DNA from: Microbacterium sp. ABRD28
Lineage (GTDB): Bacteria > Actinomycetota > Actinomycetes > Actinomycetales > Microbacteriaceae
DNA length: 64,000 nt
Assembly (NCBI RefSeq): GCF_003850245.1
Contig: NZ_CP031015.1
Coordinates: 992,001-1,056,000, forward strand
Direction: 5' to 3'
Positions within the stretch are counted from its first letter, which is position 1, and each line of letters begins with the position of its first letter. A program made the translations under genes and the position numbers. Below the pieces are notes generated by a model that saw only the letters and a list, made by a program, of their open reading frames with translations, was not told the DNA's origin and made no database searches. This document shows positions 6,102-15,325 of the stretch, piece after piece.

Positions 6102-9100
6102 TTGCCTCGCCATGCCCCCTTCGTCCGCGTGAGCGCGACGGCCGCCGCCGTGGCCCTGCTGCTCACCGGTGTCTCACCCGCCGCCCATGGGGCGGAGTCC
6201 CTTGAGACCTTCCGCGATTTCGAGTCCGGAACCTCCGACCACATCCAGTGGGGATCGGCCGGAGCGGGGGTGCAGACCGTTGCCGACGCCGGCACGGGCT
6301 CGTACCCAGATTCCGGGCCGAACACCCACGTGCTCAGCTACGGATTCGACGTGTCCGCCGCCGGCGCGTTCGGCGGCATCGGGTTCGAGCGCCCCGCCGA
6401 TGTGCCCGCCGTGGACTGGGCGGCCTACGACGGCGTGCAGTTCTGGATGCACGGCGACGGTACGCAATCCAGCATCCAGGTGGAGATCATGGATGCTGCG
6501 AGCGCCGACGCCGGCGTCTCCGACCGGTGGGACACGGTCGTGCCCGTCGGCAACGGGTGGAGCCTCGTGAAGCTCCCCTGGTCGGCATTCGGATTCGCCA
6601 CCGACTACCAGGACGGCGGCGCACCGAATGACGGCACGCTCGACCTCGACTTCGTGCGCGGTCTGCTGTTCCCCGCGAACGCGGGAGCTGCGACCGTGAA
6701 GATGGACGCCATCTCGCTGTTCTCCGCCGACGGACCGGTCGCCGCGACCGTCGGCTTCGACCGCACCGCGACGAGCGTCACCGAGGGTGAGACCGCGACC
6801 CTTCCGGTCTCGCTCAGCCGCGCGGCCGAGGGTCCTGTCACCGTCGAGGTCGTCACCTCCGACGGCACCGCGATCGCGGGGACCGACTACACCGCGATCG
6901 CCGAGACGATCACGATCCCCGCGGGGACGACCGGCGTCGACGTCGAGGTGGGTACCACTGCCGACGAGGAGGTCAACGGCAACCGCACGCTGACCGTGTC
7001 GCTCGCGACCCCGGCGGGCGCCGATCTCGGTGTCTCGACCGCGACGATCACCATCCGCGACGACGACGCCGCGCCCGCGGCGCCGATCTCGCTCCTGACC
7101 GACACCGTGGAGGATTTCGAGGCGGAGTTGGTGTTGGGGGATCCGGCGGCGGTGCCGCCGTTGGGGTGGTTCGCGGCGCAGGGTGCGGGGAATGTGCCCT
7201 CGATCGAGCGGGTGGCGGATGCGACGCGTCCGGGTGCTGCTGAGGGCAATGACGTGCTGCAGCTGGGCTTGGACACGTCGTCGTGGGCTGTGGTGATCGA
7301 CAACTTCACCGATGGGACCTCGTGGGTGCCGCAGGACTGGTCGGCGTACCGGGGTGTGGGGTTCTGGATGAAGGGCACGAACTCGGGTGCGCCGATGTTC
7401 GTGGATCTGCTGGACAACCGCAACCCCGGTTCGACGGTGGATGACGCGGAGCGGTTCTCGGTGCAGTTCGTCGACGATTTCACCGGGTGGCGGTTCATCG
7501 AGCTGCCGTTCGAGGACTTCGCCCGCAAGAACATCGGCAACGGGGCGCCCGATGACGGTCTCACCCTGACCGAGGTGCACGGGTTCGGGATCGGCGTCGA
7601 GCAGACCTCCACACCTGTCACCCCCGTCATCCGACTCGACGACATCGGACTGGTGGAGTACCAGCAGACGGTGGAGGATTTCGAGGCGGAGTTGGTGTTG
7701 GGGGATCCGGCGGCGGTGCCGCCGTTGGGGTGGTTCGCGGCGCAGGGTGCGGGGAATGTGCCCTCGATCGAGCGGGTGGCGGATGCGACGCGTCCGGGTG
7801 CTGCTGAGGGCAATGACGTGCTGCAGCTGGGCTTGGACACGTCGTCGTGGGCTGTGGTGATCGACAACTTCACCGATGGGACCTCGTGGGTGCCGCAGGA
7901 CTGGTCGGCGTACCGGGGTGTGGGGTTCTGGATGAAGGGCACGAACTCGGGTGCGCCGATGTTCGTGGATCTGCTGGACAACCGCAACCCCGGTTCGACG
8001 GTGGATGACGCGGAGCGGTTCTCGGTGCAGTTCGTCGACGATTTCACCGGGTGGCGGTTCATCGAGCTGCCGTTCGAGGACTTCGCCCGCAAGAACATCG
8101 GCAACGGGGCGCCCGATGACGGTCTCACCCTGACCGAGGTGCACGGGTTCGGGATCGGCGTCGAGCAGACCTCCACACCCGTGACCCCCATCATCCGACT
8201 CGACGACCTGACCCTGGTCGGTCAATCGGATGCCAACCGTCCGCTGCAGCTGAACTTCGCCCGATCGACCTTCGTCGTGGCCGAGGGTGACACCGCTGCG
8301 GTGGAGCTGCGACTGTCGCGGGTGTCGGAGGAGGACGTGACGGTCTCGTACGCGACCGAGGTCGCCGAATACCGCACCTCGACCGAGGACCTGCCGGCGA
8401 CGGCGGACCGCGATTTCGTCCCGACCAGCGGCACGGTCACAATCCCGGCAGGTGAGCAGTCGGCCGTGATCGAGGTCGCGACGATCGACGACGACAAGGC
8501 CGAGGTCGACGAGACGTTCGTCATCCGCCTGTCCGAGCCTGTCGGCGCCGAGCTCGGGATGTCGGCGATCGGACGGGTGAGCATCACCGACACCGACGTC
8601 GCCCCCGACGGCATGCTCGAGGACTTCGAGTCGGGCGCGGGTCTGCTGCGTCCCACCGGCGAAGCGGAAATCTCAACGCGCGAGATCGCCGCGGGCGACG
8701 ACGGCGCGTATGAGGGCCAGTCGTCGTTCGAGAACGTGCTCGACATCGAGGGCGCGGGCGGGTTCGCGCGCGAACTCGAGCAGTCGCAGGACTGGTCGGC
8801 CCGCGAGGGTCTCGGGTTCTGGTACCGGGGCGCCGGCGACGGGCGAACGGTGACGGTGGGCCTCGACGACGGCACCACCGAGCGCGTCGGGCCCGAGGGC
8901 TGGGAGCTGGCGTGGTCGGATGAGTTCGATGCCCCGGCAGGGACGCCCGCAGACGAGCGCTGGTGGACCTACGAGACGGGAGGCTGGGGCTGGGGCAACG
9001 ACGAGCTGCAGTACTACACCGACTCGACCGAGAACGCTGCGCACGACGGCGAGGGCAACATGGTCATCACCACGCGTGCCGTGGAAGACCCTGCGGCCTC

Positions 9101-10145
9101 GGGCCTCGAGTGCTGGTACGGACCGTGCGAATACACTTCTGCTCGCCTCATCACCGAGGGCAAGGTCGAAGCGCTCCACGGTCGCATCGAGGCGCGGGCG
9201 CAGATGCCCGACGGTGAGCCGGGGATCTGGCCGGCGATCTGGTCGCTCGGAAACGACTTCCGCGACGTCGGATGGCCGCAGACGGGTGAGATCGACGTGA
9301 TGGAGTACGTCGGGAAGCTTCCCGACGAGATCTTCGGAACGATCCACGGTCCGGGCTACTCCGGCGGCAACGCCTACGGTCAGACCTACGACTTCGGCGA
9401 GGACCTCAGCAATCGCTGGCTGACCTTCGCGGTGGAGTGGGAGACCGAGGAGATCCGCTGGTACGTCCAGCTCGAGGACGGGGAGGAGATCCTGTTCCAC
9501 ACCGCCACGCCCGAGGACGTCGCGCCGTCGGAGTGGGTGTACGAGCACGCATTCACGTTCCTGATGAACATGGCCGTCGGCGGCAACTTCGGCGGACCGC
9601 TGGGCGCCGACCTGACCTTCCCGCAGGAGCTGAAAGTCGATTACCTGCGTGTCTTCCAGGCACCGGATGACGCGGAGCGCTTCCGTGCCTCGTTCACCGA
9701 CGACGTCGCCGGCTGGCGATACGTCGAGGTGCCCTTCGACGCCTTCGAGCGCAGCGATGAGCAGCCTGAAGGTGCGCCTGACGACGGACTGCAGCTGACG
9801 TCGGTCTCGGGCTACCGCGTGTCGACCGATCAAGCGGAGGCGGTGGCTGTGGACCGCCTTCAGGTGCTGACGGAGATCACGGACCCCGTCCCGGGTGTGG
9901 ATCCGGGCCCCGACCCCGGCCCCGACCCGGGAACCGACCCCGGCGCCGGCCAGCCCGGCGTGCCCGGCGCCGGCGCTCCCGGCCAGCCCGCGGCCGGCGA
10001 AGGTCCGAGAGGCGTCCTGGGCGCGACCGGCGCCGAGGGGCCGTGGGCGGCAGTCGCTGCCGGGCTGACCCTGCTGCTGGCGGGTCTGGTCCTGGCCCTG
10101 CGTCGAATCGTGCGTCGACATGATCTCGGAGGCTCCGAGGTCTGA
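6102..10145 (+). CDS. Multidomain cell-wall-anchored GH16 beta-glucanase with Calx-beta and duplicated beta-sandwich modules
   Basis: The 1347-residue exported enzyme starts at TTG 6102 behind AAGGACG, with a signal peptide of about 29 residues. The order is: beta-sandwich module (about 33-205), Calx-beta (213-324), two 188-residue modules identical over most of their length (336-523, 524-706), Calx-beta (707-835), then a third-type module (837 onward) interrupted at about 934 by the GH16 catalytic domain and resumed at Asp1189. GH16 cleaves beta-1,3/1,4-glucans; the catalytic motif is EIDVMEYVG, with Glu1063 and Glu1068 as nucleophile and acid. A Pro/Gly/Asp linker (about 1263-1305), LGATGA, a hydrophobic segment and a basic tail form a sortase-type anchor. 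Laminarinase activity is likely; exact specificity is unknown. Confidence 0.9.
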   Translation: MPRHAPFVRVSATAAAVALLLTGVSPAAHGAESLETFRDFESGTSDHIQWGSAGAGVQTVADAGTGSYPDSGPNTHVLSYGFDVSAAGAFGGIGFERPADVPAVDWAAYDGVQFWMHGDGTQSSIQVEIMDAASADAGVSDRWDTVVPVGNGWSLVKLPWSAFGFATDYQDGGAPNDGTLDLDFVRGLLFPANAGAATVKMDAISLFSADGPVAATVGFDRTATSVTEGETATLPVSLSRAAEGPVTVEVVTSDGTAIAGTDYTAIAETITIPAGTTGVDVEVGTTADEEVNGNRTLTVSLATPAGADLGVSTATITIRDDDAAPAAPISLLTDTVEDFEAELVLGDPAAVPPLGWFAAQGAGNVPSIERVADATRPGAAEGNDVLQLGLDTSSWAVVIDNFTDGTSWVPQDWSAYRGVGFWMKGTNSGAPMFVDLLDNRNPGSTVDDAERFSVQFVDDFTGWRFIELPFEDFARKNIGNGAPDDGLTLTEVHGFGIGVEQTSTPVTPVIRLDDIGLVEYQQTVEDFEAELVLGDPAAVPPLGWFAAQGAGNVPSIERVADATRPGAAEGNDVLQLGLDTSSWAVVIDNFTDGTSWVPQDWSAYRGVGFWMKGTNSGAPMFVDLLDNRNPGSTVDDAERFSVQFVDDFTGWRFIELPFEDFARKNIGNGAPDDGLTLTEVHGFGIGVEQTSTPVTPIIRLDDLTLVGQSDANRPLQLNFARSTFVVAEGDTAAVELRLSRVSEEDVTVSYATEVAEYRTSTEDLPATADRDFVPTSGTVTIPAGEQSAVIEVATIDDDKAEVDETFVIRLSEPVGAELGMSAIGRVSITDTDVAPDGMLEDFESGAGLLRPTGEAEISTREIAAGDDGAYEGQSSFENVLDIEGAGGFARELEQSQDWSAREGLGFWYRGAGDGRTVTVGLDDGTTERVGPEGWELAWSDEFDAPAGTPADERWWTYETGGWGWGNDELQYYTDSTENAAHDGEGNMVITTRAVEDPAASGLECWYGPCEYTSARLITEGKVEALHGRIEARAQMPDGEPGIWPAIWSLGNDFRDVGWPQTGEIDVMEYVGKLPDEIFGTIHGPGYSGGNAYGQTYDFGEDLSNRWLTFAVEWETEEIRWYVQLEDGEEILFHTATPEDVAPSEWVYEHAFTFLMNMAVGGNFGGPLGADLTFPQELKVDYLRVFQAPDDAERFRASFTDDVAGWRYVEVPFDAFERSDEQPEGAPDDGLQLTSVSGYRVSTDQAEAVAVDRLQVLTEITDPVPGVDPGPDPGPDPGTDPGAGQPGVPGAGAPGQPAAGEGPRGVLGATGAEGPWAAVAAGLTLLLAGLVLALRRIVRRHDLGGSEV
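7107..8235 (+). repeat. 564-bp tandem duplication inside the GH16 gene
   Basis: Positions 7107-7615 and 7671-8179 appear identical base for base (period 564), with lower similarity to about 7645/8209. Each copy encodes one 188-residue module. The duplicated DNA uses TTG, GGG and GTG codons more often than flanking sequence. Identity even at silent positions points to recent duplication or ongoing gene conversion. Confidence 0.95.
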
Positions 10146-10233
10146 GGCGACCCTACGGCGCCGCGCCGGTCTTCCCGACGGTGCGGCGCCCTCGGCGTTT
10201 CGCCGCGGCATCCGGATGCGAAAGAGTAGCCCC

Positions 10234-11409
10234 ATGGCGGCACGGCACGGCGAACGCATCGAGACGGTGCGGCGCCCCGATACCTCGGATGCGCCGGCCT
10301 TCGACCTCACCTACGTGCGCTCGGGGCCCCGGGGCGCGACGCCGGTCGTCATCCTTCCGGGCGGCCCGGGCCTCGCCTCGGTCCGTCCCTACCGCAGCGT
10401 CCGCCGGATCGCCACGGGCGGCGGGCTGGACGTCGTCATGGTCGAGCACCGTGGCGTCGGCCTCTCGCGGACCGACCTCGCCGGAGCGGCCCTTCCGCCG
10501 TCGGCGATGCGCATCCTGGCGGTGCTCGACGACGTCGCTGCGGTCCTCGACCATGAAGGCATCGAACGCGCTGTCGTGGTCGGCTCGTCGTACGGCAGTT
10601 ATCTGGCGTCGGGGTTCGGCGTGCGGCATCCCGACCGTGTCGAACGGATGCTGCTGGACTCGCCCCTGCAGTCCACGGGCGACATCGCGCTCGAGCGGCA
10701 GCGCGTGCGTGAACTGTTCTGGGATGCGGGCGATCAGCTCTCGGCAGATGTGCGCACGCTCGTGGACCGCGGTGAGGACGAGCGGTCGGTGCTCGACGTG
10801 GTCCGCGCGGCGTACGAGCTGGCGGGGCCCGAGCTGGCCGCCGCACTTGCGCGCCGGCGGATGCGGCGCGGGCCGCCGCTGACCTGGAAGGCGCTCGAGG
10901 CGTACGCCGGCCGCGGCGACGACATCGCCCGCATCCCCGGGATGTACGAATTCGACCTGGCCGGGGTGATCGCCTTCCGCGAGCTCGCCTACGGAGCGCC
11001 GCTCGACGGCCTGCCGCTGGACCCGGCCTCGACCTACGCGCCGCTGGCGCCGCGGTTCCCCGCGTTCGCGGGGGAACCCTACGACCTCCCCGCGCAGATC
11101 CCCGCCTTCACCTGGCCCCTGGTCGTCCTCAGCGGCACACGAGACCTCCGCACCCCGCCGGCGATCGCCGAGCGGACCGCCCGGAGAGCCCGGGACGCCG
11201 TGCTCGTCACGCTCGAGAACGGACACAGCGCGCTGGACACCCACCCGGTCGCCCTCCTGAACGCCGTCCGCCGGCTCGTGCGGGGCATGCAGCACCGCCT
11301 CCCCGATGAGAGCGGCGTGCTCGAGCGGCTGCCACGCCGCGGCGCGGGTGCGCGCCTTCCGGCCCTGCTCCAGGCGATGTCGCGCGCGGAGGGACTCCTC
11401 GGTCGCTGA
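10234..11409 (+). CDS. Alpha/beta hydrolase, S33 proline iminopeptidase-like
   Basis: The 391-residue protein has the S33-peptidase hallmark LPGGPGLASVRPY (oxyanion-hole GGPG, residues 43-46), VEHRGVGLSRTDL and the nucleophile elbow VGSSYGSY with Ser119. The catalytic Asp and His are probably in SGTRDLRTPPA and ENGHSALDTH near the C terminus. No signal peptide is visible, so it should act in the cytosol on small peptides or esters. ATG 10234 is chosen over the upstream ATG 10216 because AAGAGT, a weak -10-like box, lies 6 nt before it; the start is uncertain by six codons. It follows the glucanase gene by 88 nt. Confidence 0.78.
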   Translation: MAARHGERIETVRRPDTSDAPAFDLTYVRSGPRGATPVVILPGGPGLASVRPYRSVRRIATGGGLDVVMVEHRGVGLSRTDLAGAALPPSAMRILAVLDDVAAVLDHEGIERAVVVGSSYGSYLASGFGVRHPDRVERMLLDSPLQSTGDIALERQRVRELFWDAGDQLSADVRTLVDRGEDERSVLDVVRAAYELAGPELAAALARRRMRRGPPLTWKALEAYAGRGDDIARIPGMYEFDLAGVIAFRELAYGAPLDGLPLDPASTYAPLAPRFPAFAGEPYDLPAQIPAFTWPLVVLSGTRDLRTPPAIAERTARRARDAVLVTLENGHSALDTHPVALLNAVRRLVRGMQHRLPDESGVLERLPRRGAGARLPALLQAMSRAEGLLGR

Positions 11410-11418
11410 ACGCGCGAG

Positions 11419-12630
11419 TCAGACCCGACCGGCGTGGACCGCGTCGAGTGCGGCGGCGTCGGCGGAGCTCATCCCGTCGATCGGCTCGCCGTTCCACACG
11501 ATGTCGTCGCCCAGGGCGGCGAGGATCTCCTTGCGGTCACCGTGCTGGATCTTCGCCCCGTGGACGATGGTCGCGGGGCTCCACATCATCGCCAGGCTGT
11601 CGTGCCAGCCGCTTCCGACATCTTTCACGTGCAGCAGGTCGTGCAGCGAGGTCGGCAGGTGCGACAGCGGTTCGGCGAAGCAGTCGGCGACCACCGCGAG
11701 CGTGATCTCCCGCTCCGCGCCGGGCTGGGCGACGACGGGCTCGTCGACGTCGCCGGCGAGGGCCCGGTCGACGTCGGCGGCATCGAGCAGGATGACGCCG
11801 TTGGTGGGTCGCGGGTTGCATTCGATGATGCGCAGTCCGTCGCTGTGATCGACGAAGTCGAACGACAGCTGGCCGGTGAACCCCGGATCGAGGGAGTCGA
11901 CGATGCGCTGGGCGTATCCGAGGGTGTCGGTGCTGTCCACGGCCAGAAAGGCGATCGCCGTGCTGTGCGCCCACTGCTCCGCGGCCACGTACGTCGTGTG
12001 GGCTGTCACACGGCCGTCGACGATGATGCTGTACGAGCACACCATCGGCCCGTCGACGAAGGGCTGCACGAGCCAGGGCTGCTCGGGGGTGGGATGACAC
12101 TCGTCCACCGGCGTCTTGCCGGCGAGGGGGCCGGTGTTGGTCAGCAGACCCACGCCGCCGCGTGAGAACGCCGCCCGGGCGAAGTAGCGGGGGAAGCGGG
12201 CGATGGTCTCGACGAGCTCCTCGTCGCTGGTGACCACCACCGTCTCGGGGATCGGGACGCCCGCCTCCTCGGCGAGCCGCTGGAAGCTCGCCTTGTCGTG
12301 GAGGCGCGCGAGATCGCCGAAGGTGCCGGTGAGCACCCGGACACCGTCGGGCAGATCGTCCTGGCGCGCGGCGAGGTAGAAGACCTCCTCGAACGTGGGG
12401 ATGATGACATCGATCTCGTGCGCGGCGACGAAGGCCGACACCTCGGCGATGAAGGCGTCGGTGGCGAACCGCGGCGAGGAGGTCACCAGGTGGCCGGCGG
12501 CGAACCGCGAATGGCTGCCGACCGCGCCGCCATAGGTGTCGCTGGCGTAGACGGTGTGTCCGATGCTCCCGAGCTTGCGGATGAGATCCAGCGCGAAGGT
12601 GTTGCGGGAGCTGGTGACGAGGATGCGCAT
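11419..12630 (-). CDS. ATP-grasp family carboxylate-amine ligase-like protein
   Basis: This 403-residue protein has a pre-ATP-grasp Rossmann-like N terminus (MRILVTSSRNTFALDLIRKL, then IDVIIPTFEEVFYLA near 75-90) and an ATP-grasp domain from about 110 (LHDKASFQRLAEEAGVPIPE, FARAAFSRGGVGL, LRIIECNPRPTNGVILLDAA). The IECNPRP segment carries the metal-binding Glu and Asn of the fold, as in carbamoyl-phosphate synthase and biotin carboxylase relatives. ATP-grasp ligases join a carboxylate to an amine or thiol through an acyl phosphate; the substrate here is unknown. AAGGACG lies 3 nt before the ATG. It diverges from the permuted ATP-grasp gene 95 bp away. Confidence 0.82.
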   Translation of the reverse strand: MRILVTSSRNTFALDLIRKLGSIGHTVYASDTYGGAVGSHSRFAAGHLVTSSPRFATDAFIAEVSAFVAAHEIDVIIPTFEEVFYLAARQDDLPDGVRVLTGTFGDLARLHDKASFQRLAEEAGVPIPETVVVTSDEELVETIARFPRYFARAAFSRGGVGLLTNTGPLAGKTPVDECHPTPEQPWLVQPFVDGPMVCSYSIIVDGRVTAHTTYVAAEQWAHSTAIAFLAVDSTDTLGYAQRIVDSLDPGFTGQLSFDFVDHSDGLRIIECNPRPTNGVILLDAADVDRALAGDVDEPVVAQPGAEREITLAVVADCFAEPLSHLPTSLHDLLHVKDVGSGWHDSLAMMWSPATIVHGAKIQHGDRKEILAALGDDIVWNGEPIDGMSSADAAALDAVHAGRV

Positions 12631-12713
12631 GGCGTCCTTCCGGTCGAGGTGCCGCTCAGCCTAGCGAGGTCGGCTTCGGCCGGGTCGAAACACTGCGGCA
12701 ACACGCCCCGGAC

Positions 12714-12719
12714 TAGGCT
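12714..12719 (+). promoter_or_regulatory. Leaderless -10 box, permuted ATP-grasp operon
   Basis: TAGGCT ends 6 nt before ATG 12726 with no ribosome-binding site between, so the operon mRNA should begin at or next to the start codon. Confidence 0.7.
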
Positions 12720-12725
12720 CGGGGC

Positions 12726-14399
12726 ATGGGTGACCTGTTCGACGGCTACGGTGCCACGCTGACGCCCCGTCGGTCGCCCGCGGGGGTCGCCCCGTTCGAC
12801 GAGATGTTCGCGGTGTCGCGGAACGGCTCGGCGGGGGCGGAGTCGCGGGAGGCCTATCGCGAGCTCCACCAGGCCTTGGCGCAGATGACCCAGGAAGAGC
12901 TGCGCGGGCGCACCGAATCGCTCGCGAGCTCCTATCTCGCCCAGGGCGTGACTTTCGACTTCGCCGGTGAAGAACGGCCTTTCCCGCTCGACGCCGTGCC
13001 GCGCATCATCGCCTTCGACGAGTGGTCGCGCATCGAGGCGGGGGTGAAGCAGCGCGTGCGGGCTCTCGAGGCGTTCCTCGACGATGCGTACGGTCATCAG
13101 CACTGCGTGCGCGACGGGGTCCTCCCGGCGCGCCTCATCGCGTCATCCCAGTACTTCTACCGGCAGGCCGCCGGCATCCACAGCGCCAACGGCGTGCGCA
13201 TCCAGGTCTCGGGGATCGATCTCATCCGCGACGAGAACGGCGAGATGCGGGTGCTGGAAGACAACGTGCGCGTCCCGTCGGGTGTCTCGTACGTCATCTC
13301 CAACCGCCGCGTCATGGCCCAGACCCTTCCCGAGCTCTTCGTCTCGATGCGGGTACGGCCGGTCGGGGAGTATCCCAACAAGCTCCTCGCGGCGCTGCGG
13401 GCCTCGGCCCCGCCCGGGGTCGAAGAGCCGAACGTCGTCGTGCTGACCCCCGGTGTGTACAACTCGGCGTACTTCGAGCACACCCTCCTCGCCCGCCTCA
13501 TGGGCGTCGAGCTCGTCGAGGGGCGCGACCTGCTCTGCATCGGCGGCAAGGTGTTCATGCGCACGACCCGCGGGCCCAAGCGCGTCGACGTCATCTACCG
13601 CCGGGTGGACGACGACTTCCTCGACCCGCTGCAGTTCCGCGCGGACTCGATGCTCGGGGCTCCCGGGCTCATGCTCGCCGCACGACTCGGCAACGTCACG
13701 ATCGCCAACGCCGTGGGCAACGGGGTCGCCGACGACAAGCTGATCTACACCTATGTGCCCGACCTGATCCGGTACTACCTCGCCGAGGAGCCGATCCTGA
13801 AGAACGTCGACACCTGGCGGCTGGAAGATCCGGGTGCGCTCGAAGAGGTGCTCGACCGCCTCGACGAGCTCGTGGTCAAGCCCGTCGACGGGTCGGGCGG
13901 AAAAGGCCTGGTCGTCGGTCCCGACGCCTCCCCGGCCGAGCTCGAGGCGCTCCGCCACCGACTGCTCGCCGATCCGCGAGGGTGGATCGCCCAGCCCGTG
14001 GTCATGCTCTCGACCATCCCCACCCTCGTCGAGGACGGGATGCGTCCCCGCCACGCCGACCTCCGGCCCTTCGCGGTCAACGACGGTGAGGACGTCTGGG
14101 TGCTCCCCGGCGGGCTCACCCGCGTGGCGCTCCCCGAGGGGCAGCTCGTGGTCAACTCCAGCCAGGGCGGCGGCTCGAAGGACACCTGGATCGTCGGTGG
14201 TTCCGCGCCGTCGCACGTCGAGTACGGGCAGGGGGCGGGCCTGGCCGGGCTCGTCGCCGATCAGGCGGCTACGGTCACCGCCGCCATCCCGATCATCTAC
14301 GACGAGCAGGACGAGGTGACCCACTCGCCCCAGGACCGCCCGCGCACGCGCACCGAGCAGCAGGAGCAGCAGCAGCAGGGGAGGGATGACGCATGCTGA
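12726..14399 (+). CDS. Circularly permuted ATP-grasp protein (DUF404/DUF407 type)
   Basis: The 557-residue protein belongs to the circularly permuted ATP-grasp family represented in mycobacteria by Rv2411c. Family signatures visible are FDEMFA near residue 25, GVTFDFAGEERPFPLDAVPR, YRQAAGIHSANGVRIQVSGI, RVLEDNVRVPSGVSYVISNR, TPGVYNSAYFEHTLLARLMG, IANAVGNGVADDKLIYTYVP and the ATP-binding KPVDGSGGKG at 385-394. It is predicted to form amide or isopeptide-like bonds; no substrate is established. The last 7 nt overlap the alpha-E gene, and the C-terminal Gln-rich tail (EQQEQQQQ) is unusual. Part of a conserved three-gene module. Confidence 0.92.
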   Translation: MGDLFDGYGATLTPRRSPAGVAPFDEMFAVSRNGSAGAESREAYRELHQALAQMTQEELRGRTESLASSYLAQGVTFDFAGEERPFPLDAVPRIIAFDEWSRIEAGVKQRVRALEAFLDDAYGHQHCVRDGVLPARLIASSQYFYRQAAGIHSANGVRIQVSGIDLIRDENGEMRVLEDNVRVPSGVSYVISNRRVMAQTLPELFVSMRVRPVGEYPNKLLAALRASAPPGVEEPNVVVLTPGVYNSAYFEHTLLARLMGVELVEGRDLLCIGGKVFMRTTRGPKRVDVIYRRVDDDFLDPLQFRADSMLGAPGLMLAARLGNVTIANAVGNGVADDKLIYTYVPDLIRYYLAEEPILKNVDTWRLEDPGALEEVLDRLDELVVKPVDGSGGKGLVVGPDASPAELEALRHRLLADPRGWIAQPVVMLSTIPTLVEDGMRPRHADLRPFAVNDGEDVWVLPGGLTRVALPEGQLVVNSSQGGGSKDTWIVGGSAPSHVEYGQGAGLAGLVADQAATVTAAIPIIYDEQDEVTHSPQDRPRTRTEQQEQQQQGRDDAC

Positions 14400-15325
14400 G
14401 CCGCATCGCTGAATCGCTGTTCTGGATCGGGCGGTACATCGAGCGGTCCGACGGCACCGCGCGCATCCTCGACGTCCACCTCCAGCTGCTGCTCGAAGAC
14501 CCGTGGATCGACGAGGACACCGCGTGCCGCTCCCTGCTGAGCGTGATGGGTTCGTACCCGCTCGAGGGTGCAGACCGGGTCGGTCGCGATGACGTGCTGC
14601 AGCGTCTTGCGGTCGACCGGATGAACCCCGCGAGCATCGCCTATTCGATCTCGGCGGCCCGCGAGAACGCCCGCCGTGCGCGCGAGATCGTCTCCACCGA
14701 ACTGTGGGAGACCCTCAACACCACCAGCGCCCGGATGCCGCGGCGCCTCCAGCGCGACAAGGTGCACGAGTTCTTCCAGTGGGTGCGCGAGCGCGCGGCG
14801 CTCGCGGTCGGCGTCGTCGACTCCTCCACCAGCCGCGACGAGGCCTGGCAGTTCTTCACCCTCGGACGCAGCATCGAGCGCACCGACATGACCGCGCGTC
14901 TGCTCGCGACGAGGTCGCTGACCGAGGCATCCGGTCCGTCCTGGACGACCATCCTGCGCTCGTGCGGTGCCTATGAGGCGTACCTGCGCACCTACCGGGG
15001 CATGCCGAGCGCGCGCAACGCCGCCGAGTTCCTGCTGCTCGACCGGCTCTTCCCCCGCTCGATCATCTACTCCATCCAGCTCGCAGAGGAATGCATGAGC
15101 GCCATCGATCCCCGCGCCGATCGCGTGGGGCACTCCAACACCGTGCTCCGCGCGCTCGGGCGCATCCGCAACGACCTCGAGTACCGGCCGGTCAGCGAGA
15201 TCCTGAACGAGCTTCCGCATCACATGCAGCGCGTGCAGAAGGTGACGCGCGAGGCATCCGAGGCGATCAAGTCGCGGTTCTTCCCCACGCAGGCCGAGCC
15301 GAGCTGGATCGGGGAGATCTCGTGA
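14393..15325 (+). CDS. Alpha-E domain protein (DUF403)
   Basis: The 310-residue, largely alpha-helical protein opens with MLSRIAESLFWIGRYIERSD, the alpha-E signature, and repeats Glu/Arg-centred helices (SIERTDMTARLLATRS; LAEECMSAIDPRADR). It matches the mycobacterial Rv2410c family, always found beside permuted ATP-grasp proteins, with which it may form a complex; catalytic activity is not established. Start ATG 14393 has a strong GGGAGGGAT upstream and overlaps the previous gene by 7 nt; its stop overlaps the transglutaminase GTG by 4 nt. Confidence 0.92.
   Translation: MLSRIAESLFWIGRYIERSDGTARILDVHLQLLLEDPWIDEDTACRSLLSVMGSYPLEGADRVGRDDVLQRLAVDRMNPASIAYSISAARENARRAREIVSTELWETLNTTSARMPRRLQRDKVHEFFQWVRERAALAVGVVDSSTSRDEAWQFFTLGRSIERTDMTARLLATRSLTEASGPSWTTILRSCGAYEAYLRTYRGMPSARNAAEFLLLDRLFPRSIIYSIQLAEECMSAIDPRADRVGHSNTVLRALGRIRNDLEYRPVSEILNELPHHMQRVQKVTREASEAIKSRFFPTQAEPSWIGEIS

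Noticed and set aside
6174..8225. 683-residue minus-strand frame through the glucanase gene
   Set aside because: Shadow of the GH16 coding strand; its internal repeats simply mirror the 564-bp duplication.
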